From Chrysogorgia sp. JL179-B06 (Eukaryota; Cnidaria; Anthozoa; Scleralcyonacea; Chrysogorgiidae), in assembly GCA_035772405.1 (NCBI GenBank), contig JAYKKM010000008.1:439001-503000 (forward strand): DNA of 64,000 nucleotides. Direction: 5' to 3'. Below are positions 25,829 through 36,950 of this stretch, one piece after another; the first letter of the stretch is position 1, and every line of letters starts with the position of its first letter. The position numbers and the translations under genes were made by a program. A model generated the notes under the pieces. That model made no database searches and was not told the origin of the DNA. It worked only from the letters and a program-made list of their open reading frames with translations.

Positions 25829-28689
25829 ATACATATATCCCTTATTGCCAACATATTTTTAATGTGGCTAAATGTAATTTAGGCAAGGTAAAAAAGGAGT
25901 CAATGCTAGTCAGCGGTCACTCAATTAAATATGTGAAGGAATCGCAGCACTTGTCAGAGTCTTGTCAGCGTGGTCTGAGCTTGACTGGTTTTTCGCGCGC
26001 TATCATTTGGTGGATACTGTGGAATCTCGTGCTCTTGCGCTTTGTTGTGACTAGTGGAGCGACAAACAAGTAATAGCCGCCGTCAGGCCGTCGAGGATTC
26101 TATCGAGTTAAATCCACCGTTTATGTGTAGTTCTGGCGAAGTCCGTGAAGCTGGCGCGGCAAACAGGGATTCACTCTAACAACCAGTGTGCCGTTGGCGG
26201 AGCAGCGCACTCTCACTCAACGATCATCAGCGCCGATTGTGGCTGTGCACTAGCCTCCTCCGCAGGCAACTATGTGGCTTCTTTTCCGAGTCAAATCGTT
26301 TCCAAGGTTTTCGCTGACGCTGGGATTAGCTGTGCACGGGAGTCTGAGCCTGAGGAAGAATCAATGAGTCATCGAGCCTATAATTGGCACAAACAAATGG
26401 CTTTCAGTTAAGTAATGCGCTGCCTTCGTTCGCCCAAAGTAGTGCCAAGCGCTCAAGATATTAAAGGTAGGTTACCGTATTTTTAAAATCCTCGAACAGC
26501 AATTGCTTATGTCTGTAGAGACAATACTTCGTTGTCTGGCGCTTGCATGTAGCGGGTTTTGGTTTGTCGGTAATTTAACTCTGAAATCCCGCAGCGCGGA
26601 TCCCTCTGTCGCAGCTGGCGGTTTCTCACTTCCAGCAATCGTTTATAGTTGGCCATGGTTATTTCTTGGTGCCTTGTTAAAATAGTTTACAGATATTGGC
26701 AGGGAAAGTCATAGAGTTCGCAGATCTACTGTTAGTGTTTGCGACAGCGCCTAAGGCTAAGAAACCTCGTGCCAGAGCACGGATATTGTTCAGAGGATAG
26801 AGGCGTTACGATTTATTCTTCGGTGTTGATTTCACACTTTCCACATCAGTGGAAGGATTTAAATCAATATAAACTCTAGTGATGCTGCGAACGGTAAATA
26901 CTAGGGGCGCGTATGGAAAAGCTACTATATGACTTTCCGAGGCGGGAGCACGCCGCGGCAGCAACGCGATTAACGGAGTGGCCGAAGTTCGACGTTCAAT
27001 TGTTTAATTTCCATGGCGCGAAATTAATATGTAAAGAGATTGTCGATTGAACTGCGCTGAAACGAGCGCCTTTAGTGTGTTGTATATAGCGTGGAATTCT
27101 GGGAGACATCTTGCCCAGCCTCTTTATGTAAATTCTCATAAGGATACATGTTTAGATGGGGCATCGTCGTTGCAAGTGCGCGGAAAAATATTCCAGAACC
27201 AACCGTCGTTCTGTTTCGCCCCCACCGAAGAAACAAAAGAGACACTGACGAGTGACGGTCTTTTACACATAGGTACGGTCGGAGCATGTCGTCCTAGTGT
27301 CGGCACGCTCTTAAAAGTTCAGCACTAAAGCAGAACACGTTATATGACGATTGACGAACGAGGCTCTTCGCAAAATATCGTGGCCGTAGTAGCTAAAGAG
27401 ATTTTATTTTGTTTGCATGCAGGCCGTTTGTGATGCATTCACTAATTTCAGTACCATAGTTTGGCTTACTTTTGGCGCGCACCATTTTTCTGGGGTTCAA
27501 GAATAAAAATATAGCTCTTTTACAATAAAAATAAAAATATAGCTAAATAAAAATATAGCTAATAAAAATAAAAATATAGCTCTTTAAAATATAGCTCGTT
27601 GTTCCGTTGTCAGTGGCAATGTTTTCGTCAGCTCAGCTTTAGTATAATATATCAATAGCTTTTGGAAGGCTGGGCGCCAGCGACACTAGACTAACTTGCT
27701 CGGTTGTACAAAATAAATTTATTAAAGTATGTAACCAGTTAGGGAAGCTAAATAAATTTGGGTTACATTGCTCTACAGAAGAATGGACATAGGCTTGTTT
27801 TCGTTCTTCCTTGCCAAGTCATTCAAATAATCTTCACTAAAAGTTTAGTTATCAGCGCGCTGCTGATTGCACACGTTACATTGGAATGGGCTCCGCGGAT
27901 GTTTATAGATCTTTATGGATGTTTCAATGTTCAAGTCTATGATCACATTATGTTCTGGACAGCTTGAATTGGGTTTTACGATCTTCAGAGATCACAACAT
28001 CAAACTCCAGCGCAGTTTCATCATCAGTTCATCTATTTTGCAGGTTGCGGTCACAGAGACCCTTATTGTTCGAGGGTCTTGATCCTGTACGTAAAGACTG
28101 TTACATCCACTGGTCTAGGAAAAGAACCTTTGTATGTCATTGTAGTCCGAAGCAAATATCTTCAATATAGGGGGGGGGGGGGTCGATTAAGAACTACTAA
28201 ACGTAAGAAGAAGGGGTGGCCATCTTTCGCGCGCGTTGTTGACGGATTGGTTAAGTAACATTGTTACTGTACGTCAGCAGGATTGGAGGATATTACCGGC
28301 GCAGCTACAATGGCTGGTCAAAATGTTGTTCCGGAGATCAAATTATCCAGTCTCTTTGTGGATGGACAAGCAATACCTATCAGATGTATATTAAGACTTT
28401 TGTCAAAGCTTGCACGACATCTGTCATGACTTATCAAGTTAATTTTTCACGCTAGCATGTGTTCACTGTTGTGGCCCTATCGTTATTGGCGGAATGGTGC
28501 TTGGTGGTTTGGAGGCAGGCCTATCGTGACCCCGTCACAGGCCCTTCTCAAGCACCATTGTGCTTGGACTTCATACTGGAGGTGGGCTGTGGCGGGGTTG
28601 CCATGGTTACCTCTACTCAGGGGGTGGCATCCCCCCTGTGGCTAATTGGCACCAATCCTCCAATAACGTCAATTGGCGATCTCTTTTTA
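25829..28689. other. 2.9 kb with no gene I can support
   Basis: This part is less AT-rich than its surroundings and has several short plus-strand open frames (25864-26073, 26145-26411, 26503-26685, 27047-27328, 28261-28455, 28459-28755). None carries a domain I recognise. A repeated AAAATATAGCT phrase lies at about 27505-27595 and a G run at about 28169. It could hold decayed coding sequence of an unknown element. Confidence 0.35.
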
Positions 28690-28729
28690 TCACTTATTCC
28701 CAACATATCACTGGCAATTGATAAAAGGA

Positions 28730-28867
28730 GAATAGTTGCGAATAGTTGCGAATAGTGCGAATAGTCGACGAATAGTGCGAATAGTCGACGAATAGTGCGA
28801 ATAGTCGACAAATAGTGCGAATAGTCGACGAATAGTGCGAATAGTCGACGAATAGTGCGAATAGTAC
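28730..28867. repeat. Minisatellite (GCGAATAGT / CGACGAATAGT), direct copy
   Basis: About a dozen units of GCGAATAGT alternate with CGACGAATAGT, following the phrase CAATTGATAAAAGGAGAATA. The whole block, including that leading phrase, occurs in inverted orientation at 32553-32671. Confidence 0.9.
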
Positions 28868-29348
28868 GCGAATTGAACGCGAATAATGGCGTTTTGAACG
28901 CGAATAATGGCGTTTTTAAAAATGGCGTTTAAACTATACGCTCGCACGTACAGAGCTACTTTTTGGCATTAAAATTAATATCTCCTTGATAATTGTATAC
29001 ATACTGTAATTTTTAGTATCCGCGACTATTGTCTACAACTCGCCCCTCAGTTGTCAACTAGCATAATCATCCTGCAAGTATGGCAAACACGGGATTAAGC
29101 CAACAAGTTGCACTCGATATTTCAGTCAGTCTGTGTTCCCTTACAGTTAGAAACAAGAGTAGAAGTTTTAGTTAATGAAAACGTATGGGAACACTTGTCA
29201 ATAAAATAACCTCGAGTAAAAACGTGGAAATCGTATTTTATTTTCATATATAGTTATAGAAAGCGTAAGTTCTTCTTACTTGTTAAGATGGCTTAATATA
29301 TAGATGCTGTATGATGCTGTAATTGCTGCCGTAGGCAGCACACTAATC
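28868..29348. other. No supported gene
   Basis: Nothing recognised apart from a short repeat of GCGAATAATGGCGTTT near 28878-28915. Confidence 0.35.
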
Positions 29349-30867
29349 AACCTCGTACCCAGGGTCTTCTCAGTGCCCGGGGAGGGAGCGCCCGGGATGG
29401 GAGGGGAGTGGAGCGAGGAAAGAGAAGGCTGCTCACGTGACTCCAAGGATATTGGATTATTTTGTAACCTGGCTTATTCTCGCTTATATCATCCGGGGCC
29501 GGATCGCTGTGAAAACATACCACAAACTTCTATAATTGAAAGTATAAACAGTATATGGATAATTTAAAAATACAATTTATTGGAAAGACAGTACGGACTG
29601 CAGACAGAAGTTGAAAGATGGTGGATTACTTCGAAAAATGCGTTAATTTACGGACATTTGTTGCTGTCATAAGATAAACATTAGGGACTTTAAGATCTAC
29701 GACGGCAACATAGGACGGGACGTCGTTCAAACAAAAGAATCTTCATGCGAAACAATAAGAATGAATAATTTTTATTCTCAAGAGTAATTTCAAGGCCGTT
29801 CTCGTTCTGTTTACAACGCCACTGAGAGCATTTTCACGTCTTTAGGACGACGGTAACTCGCGGAGAGATGAGAGATGTGACTTAAGACTGAGTTAAACAC
29901 AGACACTATAATCGTTTTAGAAATATTGAAGCGTTTTGGAGATCATAAAGTGTCAAATACGCTAGTCAATCGACCGTGGTTTCATTCAAATGCTAAAATT
30001 TGTATTGCTTTTACTGCCGTCGCCGTCCTAGGTTGCCGTCGTAGATCTTAAAGTCCCTATGATCAACGCCAGAACAGTTCGAATTTACAATTTTAATACA
30101 GTCAGACTATGACTATTATTTTAAATACTAATCATGTTTATCTTATGACAGCAACAAATGTCCAGTAAATCAACGTATTTTTCGAAGTAATCCACCATCT
30201 TTCAAGGCTTTCAACTTGTCTGCAGTCCGTACTGTCTTTCCAATAAATTGTATTTTTAAATTATCCATATACTGTTTATACTTTCAATTATAGAAGTTTG
30301 TGGTATGTTTTCACAGCGATCCGGCCCCCCGGATGATATAAGCGAGAATAAGCCAGGTTACAAAATAATCCAATATCCTTGGAGTCACGTGACCAGCCTT
30401 TACCAGGGTCTTCTCTTCCCTCGCTCCACTCCCCTCCTATCCCGGGCGCTCCCTCCCCGGGCCAACACGATCTCTTCCTTAAATTAACTATTATCCTTAA
30501 TTTACAATCGCTCTAAATTAAGGATAATGGTTAATTTAGAAACGATCGTGAGAGTCGCGCATGCGTATGTTAGTCAATTACTATCCCACAAGCTTAGTAT
30601 CTCTCACTTGTTTATAAGTTTAGCTAGCCAAGTAGGGGAGTGGATGGGGCGTTACCTACGTTTTGGGAACATTTTGACGGGGGTTAGGTTAGAAAACCCA
30701 TTAGACGCGTTATATAGGGTTAGGATCTTTGTTGTGTTGGGTTTGGGTTCTAGCATTAGATTAACCATTATCCTTAATTTAGAGCGACTTGTAAATTAAG
30801 GATAATAGTTAACTTAAGGGAAGAAACCGGGTTGCCCGGGCACTGAGAAGACCCTGGGTACGAGGTT
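29349..30867. mobile_element. Large fold-back element with nested insertion
   Basis: It begins AACCTCGTACCCAGGGTCTTC and ends with the reverse complement (GAAGACCCTGGGTACGAGGTT). The left arm (to about 29720) and the right arm (from about 30025) match over long stretches, for example CTTTAAGATCTACGACGGCAAC inverted as GTTGCCGTCGTAGATC. Flanks CTAATC (left) and GCTAATC (right) may be a target duplication. The right arm is longer because it carries the nested element at 30479-30817. The AACCTCGTACCCAGGGTCTT terminus also occurs near 32503 and at 62820, so this is a dispersed family. Confidence 0.78.
30479..30817. mobile_element. Nested fold-back element
   Basis: Ends TTAAATTAACTATTATCC and the inverse (GGATAATAGTTAACTTAA) enclose a further inverted pair, AATTAAGGATAATGGTTAAT. 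About 340 bp; no coding content. It sits inside the right arm of the 29349-30867 element and is therefore younger than it. Confidence 0.75.
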
Positions 30868-32502
30868 GCTAATCTTGACTTTAGTCAACGAAATCTCGAT
30901 TTGTGTAAATTTCTGTCGAGATGTTCAGTTTTATGACGTTTTGTGACGTATGAGTTTTATCACGTGTATTAAAGTTCATTTGTCAACGCGAGTGAGGAAG
31001 TATTCTCTTGTCAAGGTAAGACGACTAAGATAGTTATGTATACTTAATTTTCTTGTTAAACGCTCAACAAACGGAAATATGGCTCAGTGACTGCGAGGTA
31101 TCTGCGATTTCTTGCCATCATATCATCACTTGTAACTTGTCAATTTGTTTTGTTTGTGAATACAGTTTTCCTTGTATTTTAGGTATATATTGGTGTGAGT
31201 TCATTGTTTCTCATTCACACAGCTGTGACATATAAAGCGACAGAATATATTGAACTGCATTTTTATTACAAGAAACAAATTCTGATTAACTTAGTTTATC
31301 AACTGACAACTGTTATAATGTCAATTTTTTCGCTCATATTGAACTGCATTTTATGCAAGAAACAAATTCTGATTAACTTAGTTTATCAACTGTAATATAA
31401 TATAATGTCAACTTTTTGTGTTCATATTGAGCTGCATTTTTATGCAAGCCTTGTACAGAGAACTACCTGTATGTTATACAACTATTTTATCTTTATGTTC
31501 AATTGCATTTTTATGCAACTGTCCAATTTACATCTGTTTAATATTACACATGTTCATGAACTACTATATTGTGAATAGATGTTGAGAACGGTTACAACAC
31601 AAGGGGGGTCAACAAGGTTGGGGCAGATGTGAGACATCTGCAAATGTGCCAGGGGCAGATTGTGAGTACCTACATGTATGCTCCAGCAACCTCATTGTGA
31701 GCTGGCCTGAGCTCCATATATATGTGCTGAAGAACTCACTGCTCTGGTATTACCTAAACCATAACCGCATGCGTATGAGGCTGTACTACCTCCACTGCTG
31801 CAACTTTGACTTCAATAAGCCCACCACTTATTTTTGCAATTTTGCACAATATCACGACTGCCTTGGATTTCTAGGCAGCACTTCCCTTGCGATAGTAATT
31901 TCTAGTATAGATTATATAGGTGGCGTATATATGCAATAGCGTAACGATGACTCGGCTAAAGGCGTAGCATGATAGCGAATAATGATGTACGTATAATTAA
32001 CTTTCCATGTTTCAATACTGTTATGGAAACATGGCTTTTAGCTAATCACTGCGTCCGTTTTCAAATATTGTTTATTTAAATATATTTTAACGCTGGCTTA
32101 CTATTTCTTTTGATTTAATTTACCTGCAATGTTCAGTATCCGCAGATAGTGCCAACGGCAACAGCACAATCACCAGTTTCCAGTCAGTTGCATCAACGTC
32201 AAACGTCATCGAGTGAAGAAGTGTTATGGTTGCGGGCAAGATTTCTCAGAATGCTACAGACGTGAGCCAAAGAATGTGGTCGTAAGGCATATGGTCTCAA
32301 AAGAACGTATACATGCACATTGTCGGACTACATATTTTGACTCAATATAGACAAGTAAGTGACTTTGTAACGTTACCTTATGTTCCAATTGCTTTATAAA
32401 ACACTCAAGTTGTTTGTTTTTAATAATTGTAAATATAAGTTTTTTGGCAAGGACATTTTAAAGGTTTCCCAATACGCTTTATACAGTAACAGCAGTAGCT
32501 CT
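30868..32502. other. No supported gene; one tandem repeat
   Basis: Open frames are short and without domains. At about 31247-31450 there are two and a half copies of an approximately 88-base unit containing ATTGAACTGCATTTT, GCAAGAAACAAATTCTGATT and AACTTAGTTTATCAACTG. Confidence 0.5.
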
Positions 32503-32552
32503 CGTACCCAGGGTCTTTCTTCCGTTCCAGGGTCAATCTTCGCTTGGAAAGA

Positions 32553-32671
32553 GAACTATTCGCACTATTTGCCCACTATTCGCACTATTCGTCGACTATT
32601 CGCCGACTATTCGCACTATTCGTCGACTATTCGCACTATTCGCAACTATTCTCCTTTTATCAATTGCCCAT
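32553..32671. repeat. Minisatellite (ACTATTCGC / ACTATTCGTCG), inverted copy
   Basis: This is the reverse complement of the block at 28730-28867, with the same edge phrase (CTCCTTTTATCAATTG). The two blocks face each other across 3.7 kb, and the repeat family with TTGCCAACATATCA phrasing lies outside both. Confidence 0.9.
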
Positions 32672-33690
32672 ATCACTATCATAATTATATGTTATTGCTT
32701 CGTTCTATTTATAAACCACGCAGCAACATGTGTATTATATCACTTATTGCCAACATATCATCATCAATTAATATTCATCACTTTTAGTGATCATGAGCCG
32801 ATCGAGAAAAATCCAATTTACCGATCCCATAAATTTCGCCGATACGATTTACTATCTGATCGACCGATTTATCGGTGGTTACCTATATATTGGTCACCAT
32901 AAATTCTTAACAGTTGAATTTGGGGAAAAACGTCACTTCGCATTAGGCTTCATGTTTGCGTCGGTTCGAAGGGCGGATGAGCTGGGGTGTCAATGCAATC
33001 TGACTATTTGAGACTGTTGCTCACATGTCTCTGGCTTTTAAAATGCGTTCAACTACAATCGCATAATTTTAGAAAGAAAAAAACAACATTCTAAATTTTC
33101 CAGAATGAAAATACTCTTGCAACGTTCTACTTCTAGAAGATATTGTATATTATTGGGCAAAAAAGATGTGTCGGTAACCAACTGCATGACAAACTGTTTA
33201 AGTTATGAACTACGAATGACGGAAGTCGCAACTCAAAAAAATGTCTCGCCTATAACGAGAAATGCGCCACATCACAAGTAGAAAAGCGATAATGATATTT
33301 ATATCGGGACCGCCGATATACATGTATGTTGACGCGATCGGCCAACAAGCGATCAGCCTGAATGTTGTTAACCGATCAGCCTGAAGTGCTGAGTGAACCC
33401 GAGTAAGGCAACAGAACGGGGTATCCTGAGGTTATTATCTTACTCCATGTTGTGTCTATGGGAAATAATATAACTTTATTTACGGTAACATGGCAGCAAA
33501 AATGCCGTTAAACTTGTGGCCCTCCTTTCTTCTGAAAAGGTTGTAAAATTAATACTAATTTAGAACCAATTATTTATTGTACATCTAAATTGTATTATTA
33601 TACACTGTTCAGTATACTGTATAGACCACTTTCATCATGTCGTGATTGCAGGGGTTCAGGGTCCCTTTCAAGATTGGTAGTAGGAGCACT
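32672..33690. other. No supported gene
   Basis: The TTGCCAACATATC repeat continues to about 32780. A plus-strand open frame at 32787-33011 has no recognisable domain. Confidence 0.35.
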
Positions 33691-33694
33691 TAAC

Positions 33695-34020
33695 CAGCTG
33701 TTGTGGTCCAGTGGTTACCACACATGTCTATAAGCTGGGAGACTCGGGTTCAAACCCTGGTCGGACCACCACTCAGGGTCTTAAAATAATTGAGGAGAAG
33801 GTGCTGCCTTTGCAACAACACCGGCAAATGGTAAGACTTTCGGGTCTTCTCGGAAAACGACCTTAAATCGTAGGCCCTCGGAATCCCTATCAGTTGGGTT
33901 TTCCGTTCACCTAAGAGTGATAAACTGAATAGTCGAGCGCTTAAAACATGAGCCTCTGGCTCGGATAAATAGGGCAACCTTATCCTGCGTGATCGACTCA
34001 AAAAAAATAACTCAACTCTA
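33695..34020 (+). mobile_element. tRNA-derived SINE
   Basis: The head has an RNA polymerase III A box, TGGTCCAGTGG (33704-33714), and a B box, GGTTCAAACCC (33747-33757), at tRNA-like spacing, with flanking bases (GTGGTCC and GGACCAC) that can pair as an acceptor stem. The anticodon arm does not fold as a normal tRNA. About 250 bases of non-tRNA body follow (GGTCTTCTCGGAAAACGACC, then AAATCGTAGGCCC). The body may belong to a conserved metazoan SINE central domain, but I cannot confirm which. Confidence 0.65.
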
Positions 34021-34956
34021 CTCCCAATAAGGGCCGGCTATAGAAAGACTAACTTATATGGATATAAAAGAATATAATCAAATGACGTCACTTATATGAA
34101 AGGTCTATATAGATTCTGACATTTTCAATATTAGCTACAAAATACATACCAAGGGAGGTTTGGGCTAATGGTGAAAAACTGTAAATATTAAACACAATAA
34201 AATATTAATTGTAAATATTTTCTTCCCAAAGAATATTAAAATAATATGTTCTAATTTATTGGGAGTTGTAAAGTGTGTAATGTCTGTCCAAATTTTCTTT
34301 AGTTTAAAAGTAGGATAATCTAAGCAATATATTAAGATACTTGTTCATATGCATTCAAAGCGCAAAATATTTTTAATTTCGTTCACAGATAGTAGATACT
34401 TGGTGGCTGTGCGTTGTATTCTTCTCTTCCCTATAGCCATCCAAGCCATGTCGTTGTTTCATTGCCATTGACCAAATGTGCCTGTACCAACATTATGCAC
34501 AAATGCCTAAGTGGTTAATTAGTTTAGCACAAGCGGCTTATGCTTTTAAAGGCTAGCATTTCTGTGCTTACCTGTACCTTTTCATTTCTTTGTTGAACTT
34601 GAACACCTCTCTTCCATAAGGTGTAGTACTTCGAAGCTAACTGCTTATAATCAGCCAACTTACTGCGCGTTGTGCCAACAGCAGACTGCACCTGACGTTA
34701 TCCTCTGCTCTCGCTTTACCACTCGCTCATCGCTTCGTTGCTGTCTTTTCTTCTTCTTTCTCGTCTTGCGCATATTCCGTTTTTCCTCTGAGGTACGAAC
34801 CAAATCAAATAGAACGTCAATATAAATATTCCTACAGGCATCGTTCTCAATATGTATTTCCCATTTATTGGACGGGTTTACAAAATATCCTAATATAAAT
34901 AATACGATGAACTCAAATGATTTATTTTTATCATCTTCATATTTATTTTCCTAAAG
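34021..34956. other. Probable intron of the receptor gene
   Basis: AT-rich sequence with no domain. It ends in a pyrimidine-rich stretch and AAAG at 34953-34956, a plausible splice acceptor just before receptor coding sequence begins. Exons for the N-terminal part of the receptor were not found in this window. Confidence 0.4.
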
Positions 34957-35358
34957 CGCTTGATCAAGACAGTGGTGCTCTATACAAATCTGCCACACAA
35001 ATACAAATTTTTCCTGATGGTGTCATGCTATGGTATACTGCTGGCATTTTCAAGAGCTCTTGTCAAATGGATATATCGAATTTTCCATATGACGAGCAGA
35101 CATGCAAGATAATTCTTGGATCATGGATATTTGGTAGCAATGAAATTATACTAAGTTCTTTTAACAACTCAGACTATATTGACATGACTTATTACAAGAG
35201 AAACACAGAATGGGAAATGCTTCACTTTTCTGCTAAACTGAATCACAAAAATTTTACCTGTTGTCCCGAACCATTTTATGATATTACACACAAATTTAAG
35301 TTTCGTCGCAAACCATTGTATTATATCATGAATATCGTAGTTCCATGTATTCTTCTTT
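34957..35358 (+). pseudogene. Nicotinic-receptor alpha-like Cys-loop channel, 5' part of interrupted exon
   Basis: The exon encodes the second half of an extracellular ligand-binding domain. It shows LWYTAGIFKSSC, then the signature Cys-loop (two cysteines 14 residues apart, with FPYDEQTC at the end), then the vicinal cysteine pair FTCCPEPFYDITHKF that marks acetylcholine-binding alpha-type subunits. FRRKPLYYIMNIVVPCIL begins the first membrane helix. The protein would be a pentameric ligand-gated cation channel subunit. The exon is cut after 35358 by the Polinton and resumes at 53438. With its later lesions the locus cannot make a normal subunit. Confidence 0.88.
35353..35358. repeat. Left target-site duplication TTCTTT
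   Basis: The six bases immediately outside the left end of the Polinton are identical to those outside the right end (53432-53437). Six bases is the standard duplication length for Polinton/Maverick integrases. Confidence 0.92.
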
Positions 35359-35839
35359 AGTAGTATAGAGAGTGGGGCTACGAAGCCAATTTTTACACAT
35401 TCAATGTTGAACGCGAATATAATCACCAAAACATCGCCAAATTTACACCAAATCCCAAACCCCCAAAAGTTCGATGTCATTTCGGTAATTCTAAATTTGC
35501 AATGTACATCAAATAAGACCACAAACTCGATTTATATGCTAATAATGTGACATTTCAATATTTTTGCATGTTTTTTTAAAAAATAGAATGTGTCGTTTCA
35601 CATTTTTCGCATATTTAAAAAAAAGTGTCGTTTCAACATTTTTACATTTCAACGTTTTCACATTTTTTTTCAACAAACTACTACTGTCTCAACTCACGCG
35701 CGAAAAAAAACCACTAGATTTTCAAGTCTAGTGGTGATGTTTATCCAAATGGATAGCAAAATGGTGCTCTTTTGATTGGCTAACAACATTGACTAACAAA
35801 TAGCCAACTACTCTACGAATTAGTCTGTTTGTTCACTAC
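35359..35839. repeat. Left terminal inverted repeat (481 bp)
   Basis: It is the reverse complement of 52955-53431, apart from two substitutions and one 4-base indel in my reading. It contains three degenerate subterminal repeats of a TGTCGTTTCAACATTTTT type unit (starting near 35546, 35589 and 35624), a hairpin at 35711-35734, and the last codons of the 163-residue gene. Open frames crossing it on both strands are not genes. Confidence 0.95.
35711..35734 (-). terminator. Hairpin with T-tract downstream of the left gene block
   Basis: CCACTAGA and TCTAGTGG form an 8-bp stem with an 8-base loop. Read on the minus strand it lies 86 bases past the stop codon of the last leftward gene and is followed by eight T residues and CGCGCG. 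Its copy in the right repeat stands in the same relation to the polymerase gene. Inferred role: transcription termination or RNA 3'-end formation. Confidence 0.55.
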
Positions 35840-36311
35840 TCTCAGTGTTCACCACCTCGCTCCTAAAATGGTGATCGTACACGTGTTTCGACGTTATAAT
35901 TCCTCCAGACAACAAGCCCAAGAAAGGCACGTATGGTGTCACAACCGCGACAATGCTCTCGACGTCTTTCTTTAGTAACGGATCTTTTTGTAGTTCGTCA
36001 TTTAGTTCCTCAGGGTTCTCGATAGCGTTCAACCCGTCCAGTAAGCTAGCGAATTTGCTGATTAGCAAGTCGGTGAGAAAAGCGTTTGCGATTTCCATTC
36101 TCTTCAACTCGTATTGGCGCCATATCTTGTCGATAACCTTTGCGGACGCTTTTTTAATATACGCCTCAGATTGGCTCACCACACCGTCACCAGACAGTCT
36201 AATTAGTTCGGATCTCCTAACGTCAATGTTGTCTTCCACAGTCGAAGTGTCAGCAGTGTCCTCGACTAATTCTTCAATCGTAGGACTTTCTTCACTTTTG
36301 CGTTTTACCAT
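35820..36311 (-). CDS. Conserved-type Polinton protein of unknown function, 163 aa
   Basis: I take the ATG at 36311 because the codon at 36314 is only GTG. The N-terminal quarter is charged (KRKSEES, then an acidic serine/threonine-rich run). The middle is helical with KRMEIANAFLTDLLISKFAS, and the C-terminal part has a hydrophobic, proline- and glycine-containing segment (TPYVPFLGLLSGGII) that could insert in a membrane. The layout resembles small helical proteins commonly seen in cnidarian Polintons, for which I know no function. It is the last gene of the leftward block; its final codons and stop lie inside the left terminal repeat. A GGTATAAG sequence lies about 10 bases upstream of the start. 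Confidence 0.75.
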   Translation of the reverse strand: MVKRKSEESPTIEELVEDTADTSTVEDNIDVRRSELIRLSGDGVVSQSEAYIKKASAKVIDKIWRQYELKRMEIANAFLTDLLISKFASLLDGLNAIENPEELNDELQKDPLLKKDVESIVAVVTPYVPFLGLLSGGIITSKHVYDHHFRSEVVNTESSEQTD

Positions 36312-36335
36312 CACGCTATTACTTATACCTATATT

Positions 36336-36935
36336 TTATTGCGGAATAACAACTTCGTGACTGTATGGATAGCGCAGTGAGATTTCAAGTCTAGCGTACT
36401 TATTATTTTTTAATGCGGTCACAATCGCCGACGATTCCTCTTTGCTAATGTTTCCGAGATAGTCGTCAATAACAACCTTCATATCACTCCTACTCGGGCA
36501 GTAAAAGCAAACGAGCTTACTAATGTTTTCTCTATACGGTTTTGCGATCGACGTCAGTTGTTGTGTGATGACAATAACGCTCAACATAAAATGTCGCGCA
36601 CTAAAAGCCAAGTTGACCAATTGACTAGTCCTATTCTTGACATCTTGAGAACTCGCACAGTCGTCCAACACAATCAGAGTGTTAGTGCCTTTAAAAACGT
36701 TAGTCACACACTTGAGAACAGCGTCGACACTATCCTGCGCACAGTCTATCGCTAACACATCAGAGTCGCGTACATATCTCCAATCTTGATACGCTTTGTT
36801 CCACTCGAAAGTAGGGCAAATCAACACGATGTAGTCAAATTTACTAAAGTACTCAGATTCCAATGTTTCCAGCAAATAATGCGTCTTACCACAAGCTGTC
36901 ATACCAACGATTAACATATTAAACGGAGTCTCCAT
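36336..36935 (-). CDS. ATP: A32-like DNA-packaging ATPase (FtsK/HerA type), 199 aa
   Basis: A P-loop ATPase of the type that pumps viral DNA into capsids. Walker A is at residues 11-18 (GMTACGKT), Walker B at 86-92 (TLIVLDDC), and a sensor-like polar strand IVITQQ at 121-126. These fit the A32-type packaging ATPases of Polintons, virophages and large DNA viruses, which are about 200-260 residues long, so this is a compact full-length version. It would act at a capsid vertex. It lies immediately downstream of the candidate major capsid gene (15-base gap), the usual association of packaging and capsid genes. All key residues are present. Confidence 0.9.
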   Translation of the reverse strand: METPFNMLIVGMTACGKTHYLLETLESEYFSKFDYIVLICPTFEWNKAYQDWRYVRDSDVLAIDCAQDSVDAVLKCVTNVFKGTNTLIVLDDCASSQDVKNRTSQLVNLAFSARHFMLSVIVITQQLTSIAKPYRENISKLVCFYCPSRSDMKVVIDDYLGNISKEESSAIVTALKNNKYARLEISLRYPYSHEVVIPQ

Positions 36936-36950
36936 TAACTCACGTTTGAT

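Noticed and set aside
25864..28755. Series of plus-strand open frames as a multi-exon gene
   Set aside because: No domain, no consistent splice signals and no shared codon pattern were found; frames overlap one another.
33695..33770. Functional tRNA gene
   Set aside because: A and B boxes are good but the anticodon arm does not fold and a SINE body follows directly.
35169..35775. Open frames on both strands across the left Polinton terminal repeat (and copies at 53015-53483)
   Set aside because: They are the same sequence read in the two terminal repeats, are low complexity, overlap a hairpin and cross the element boundary into the host exon.
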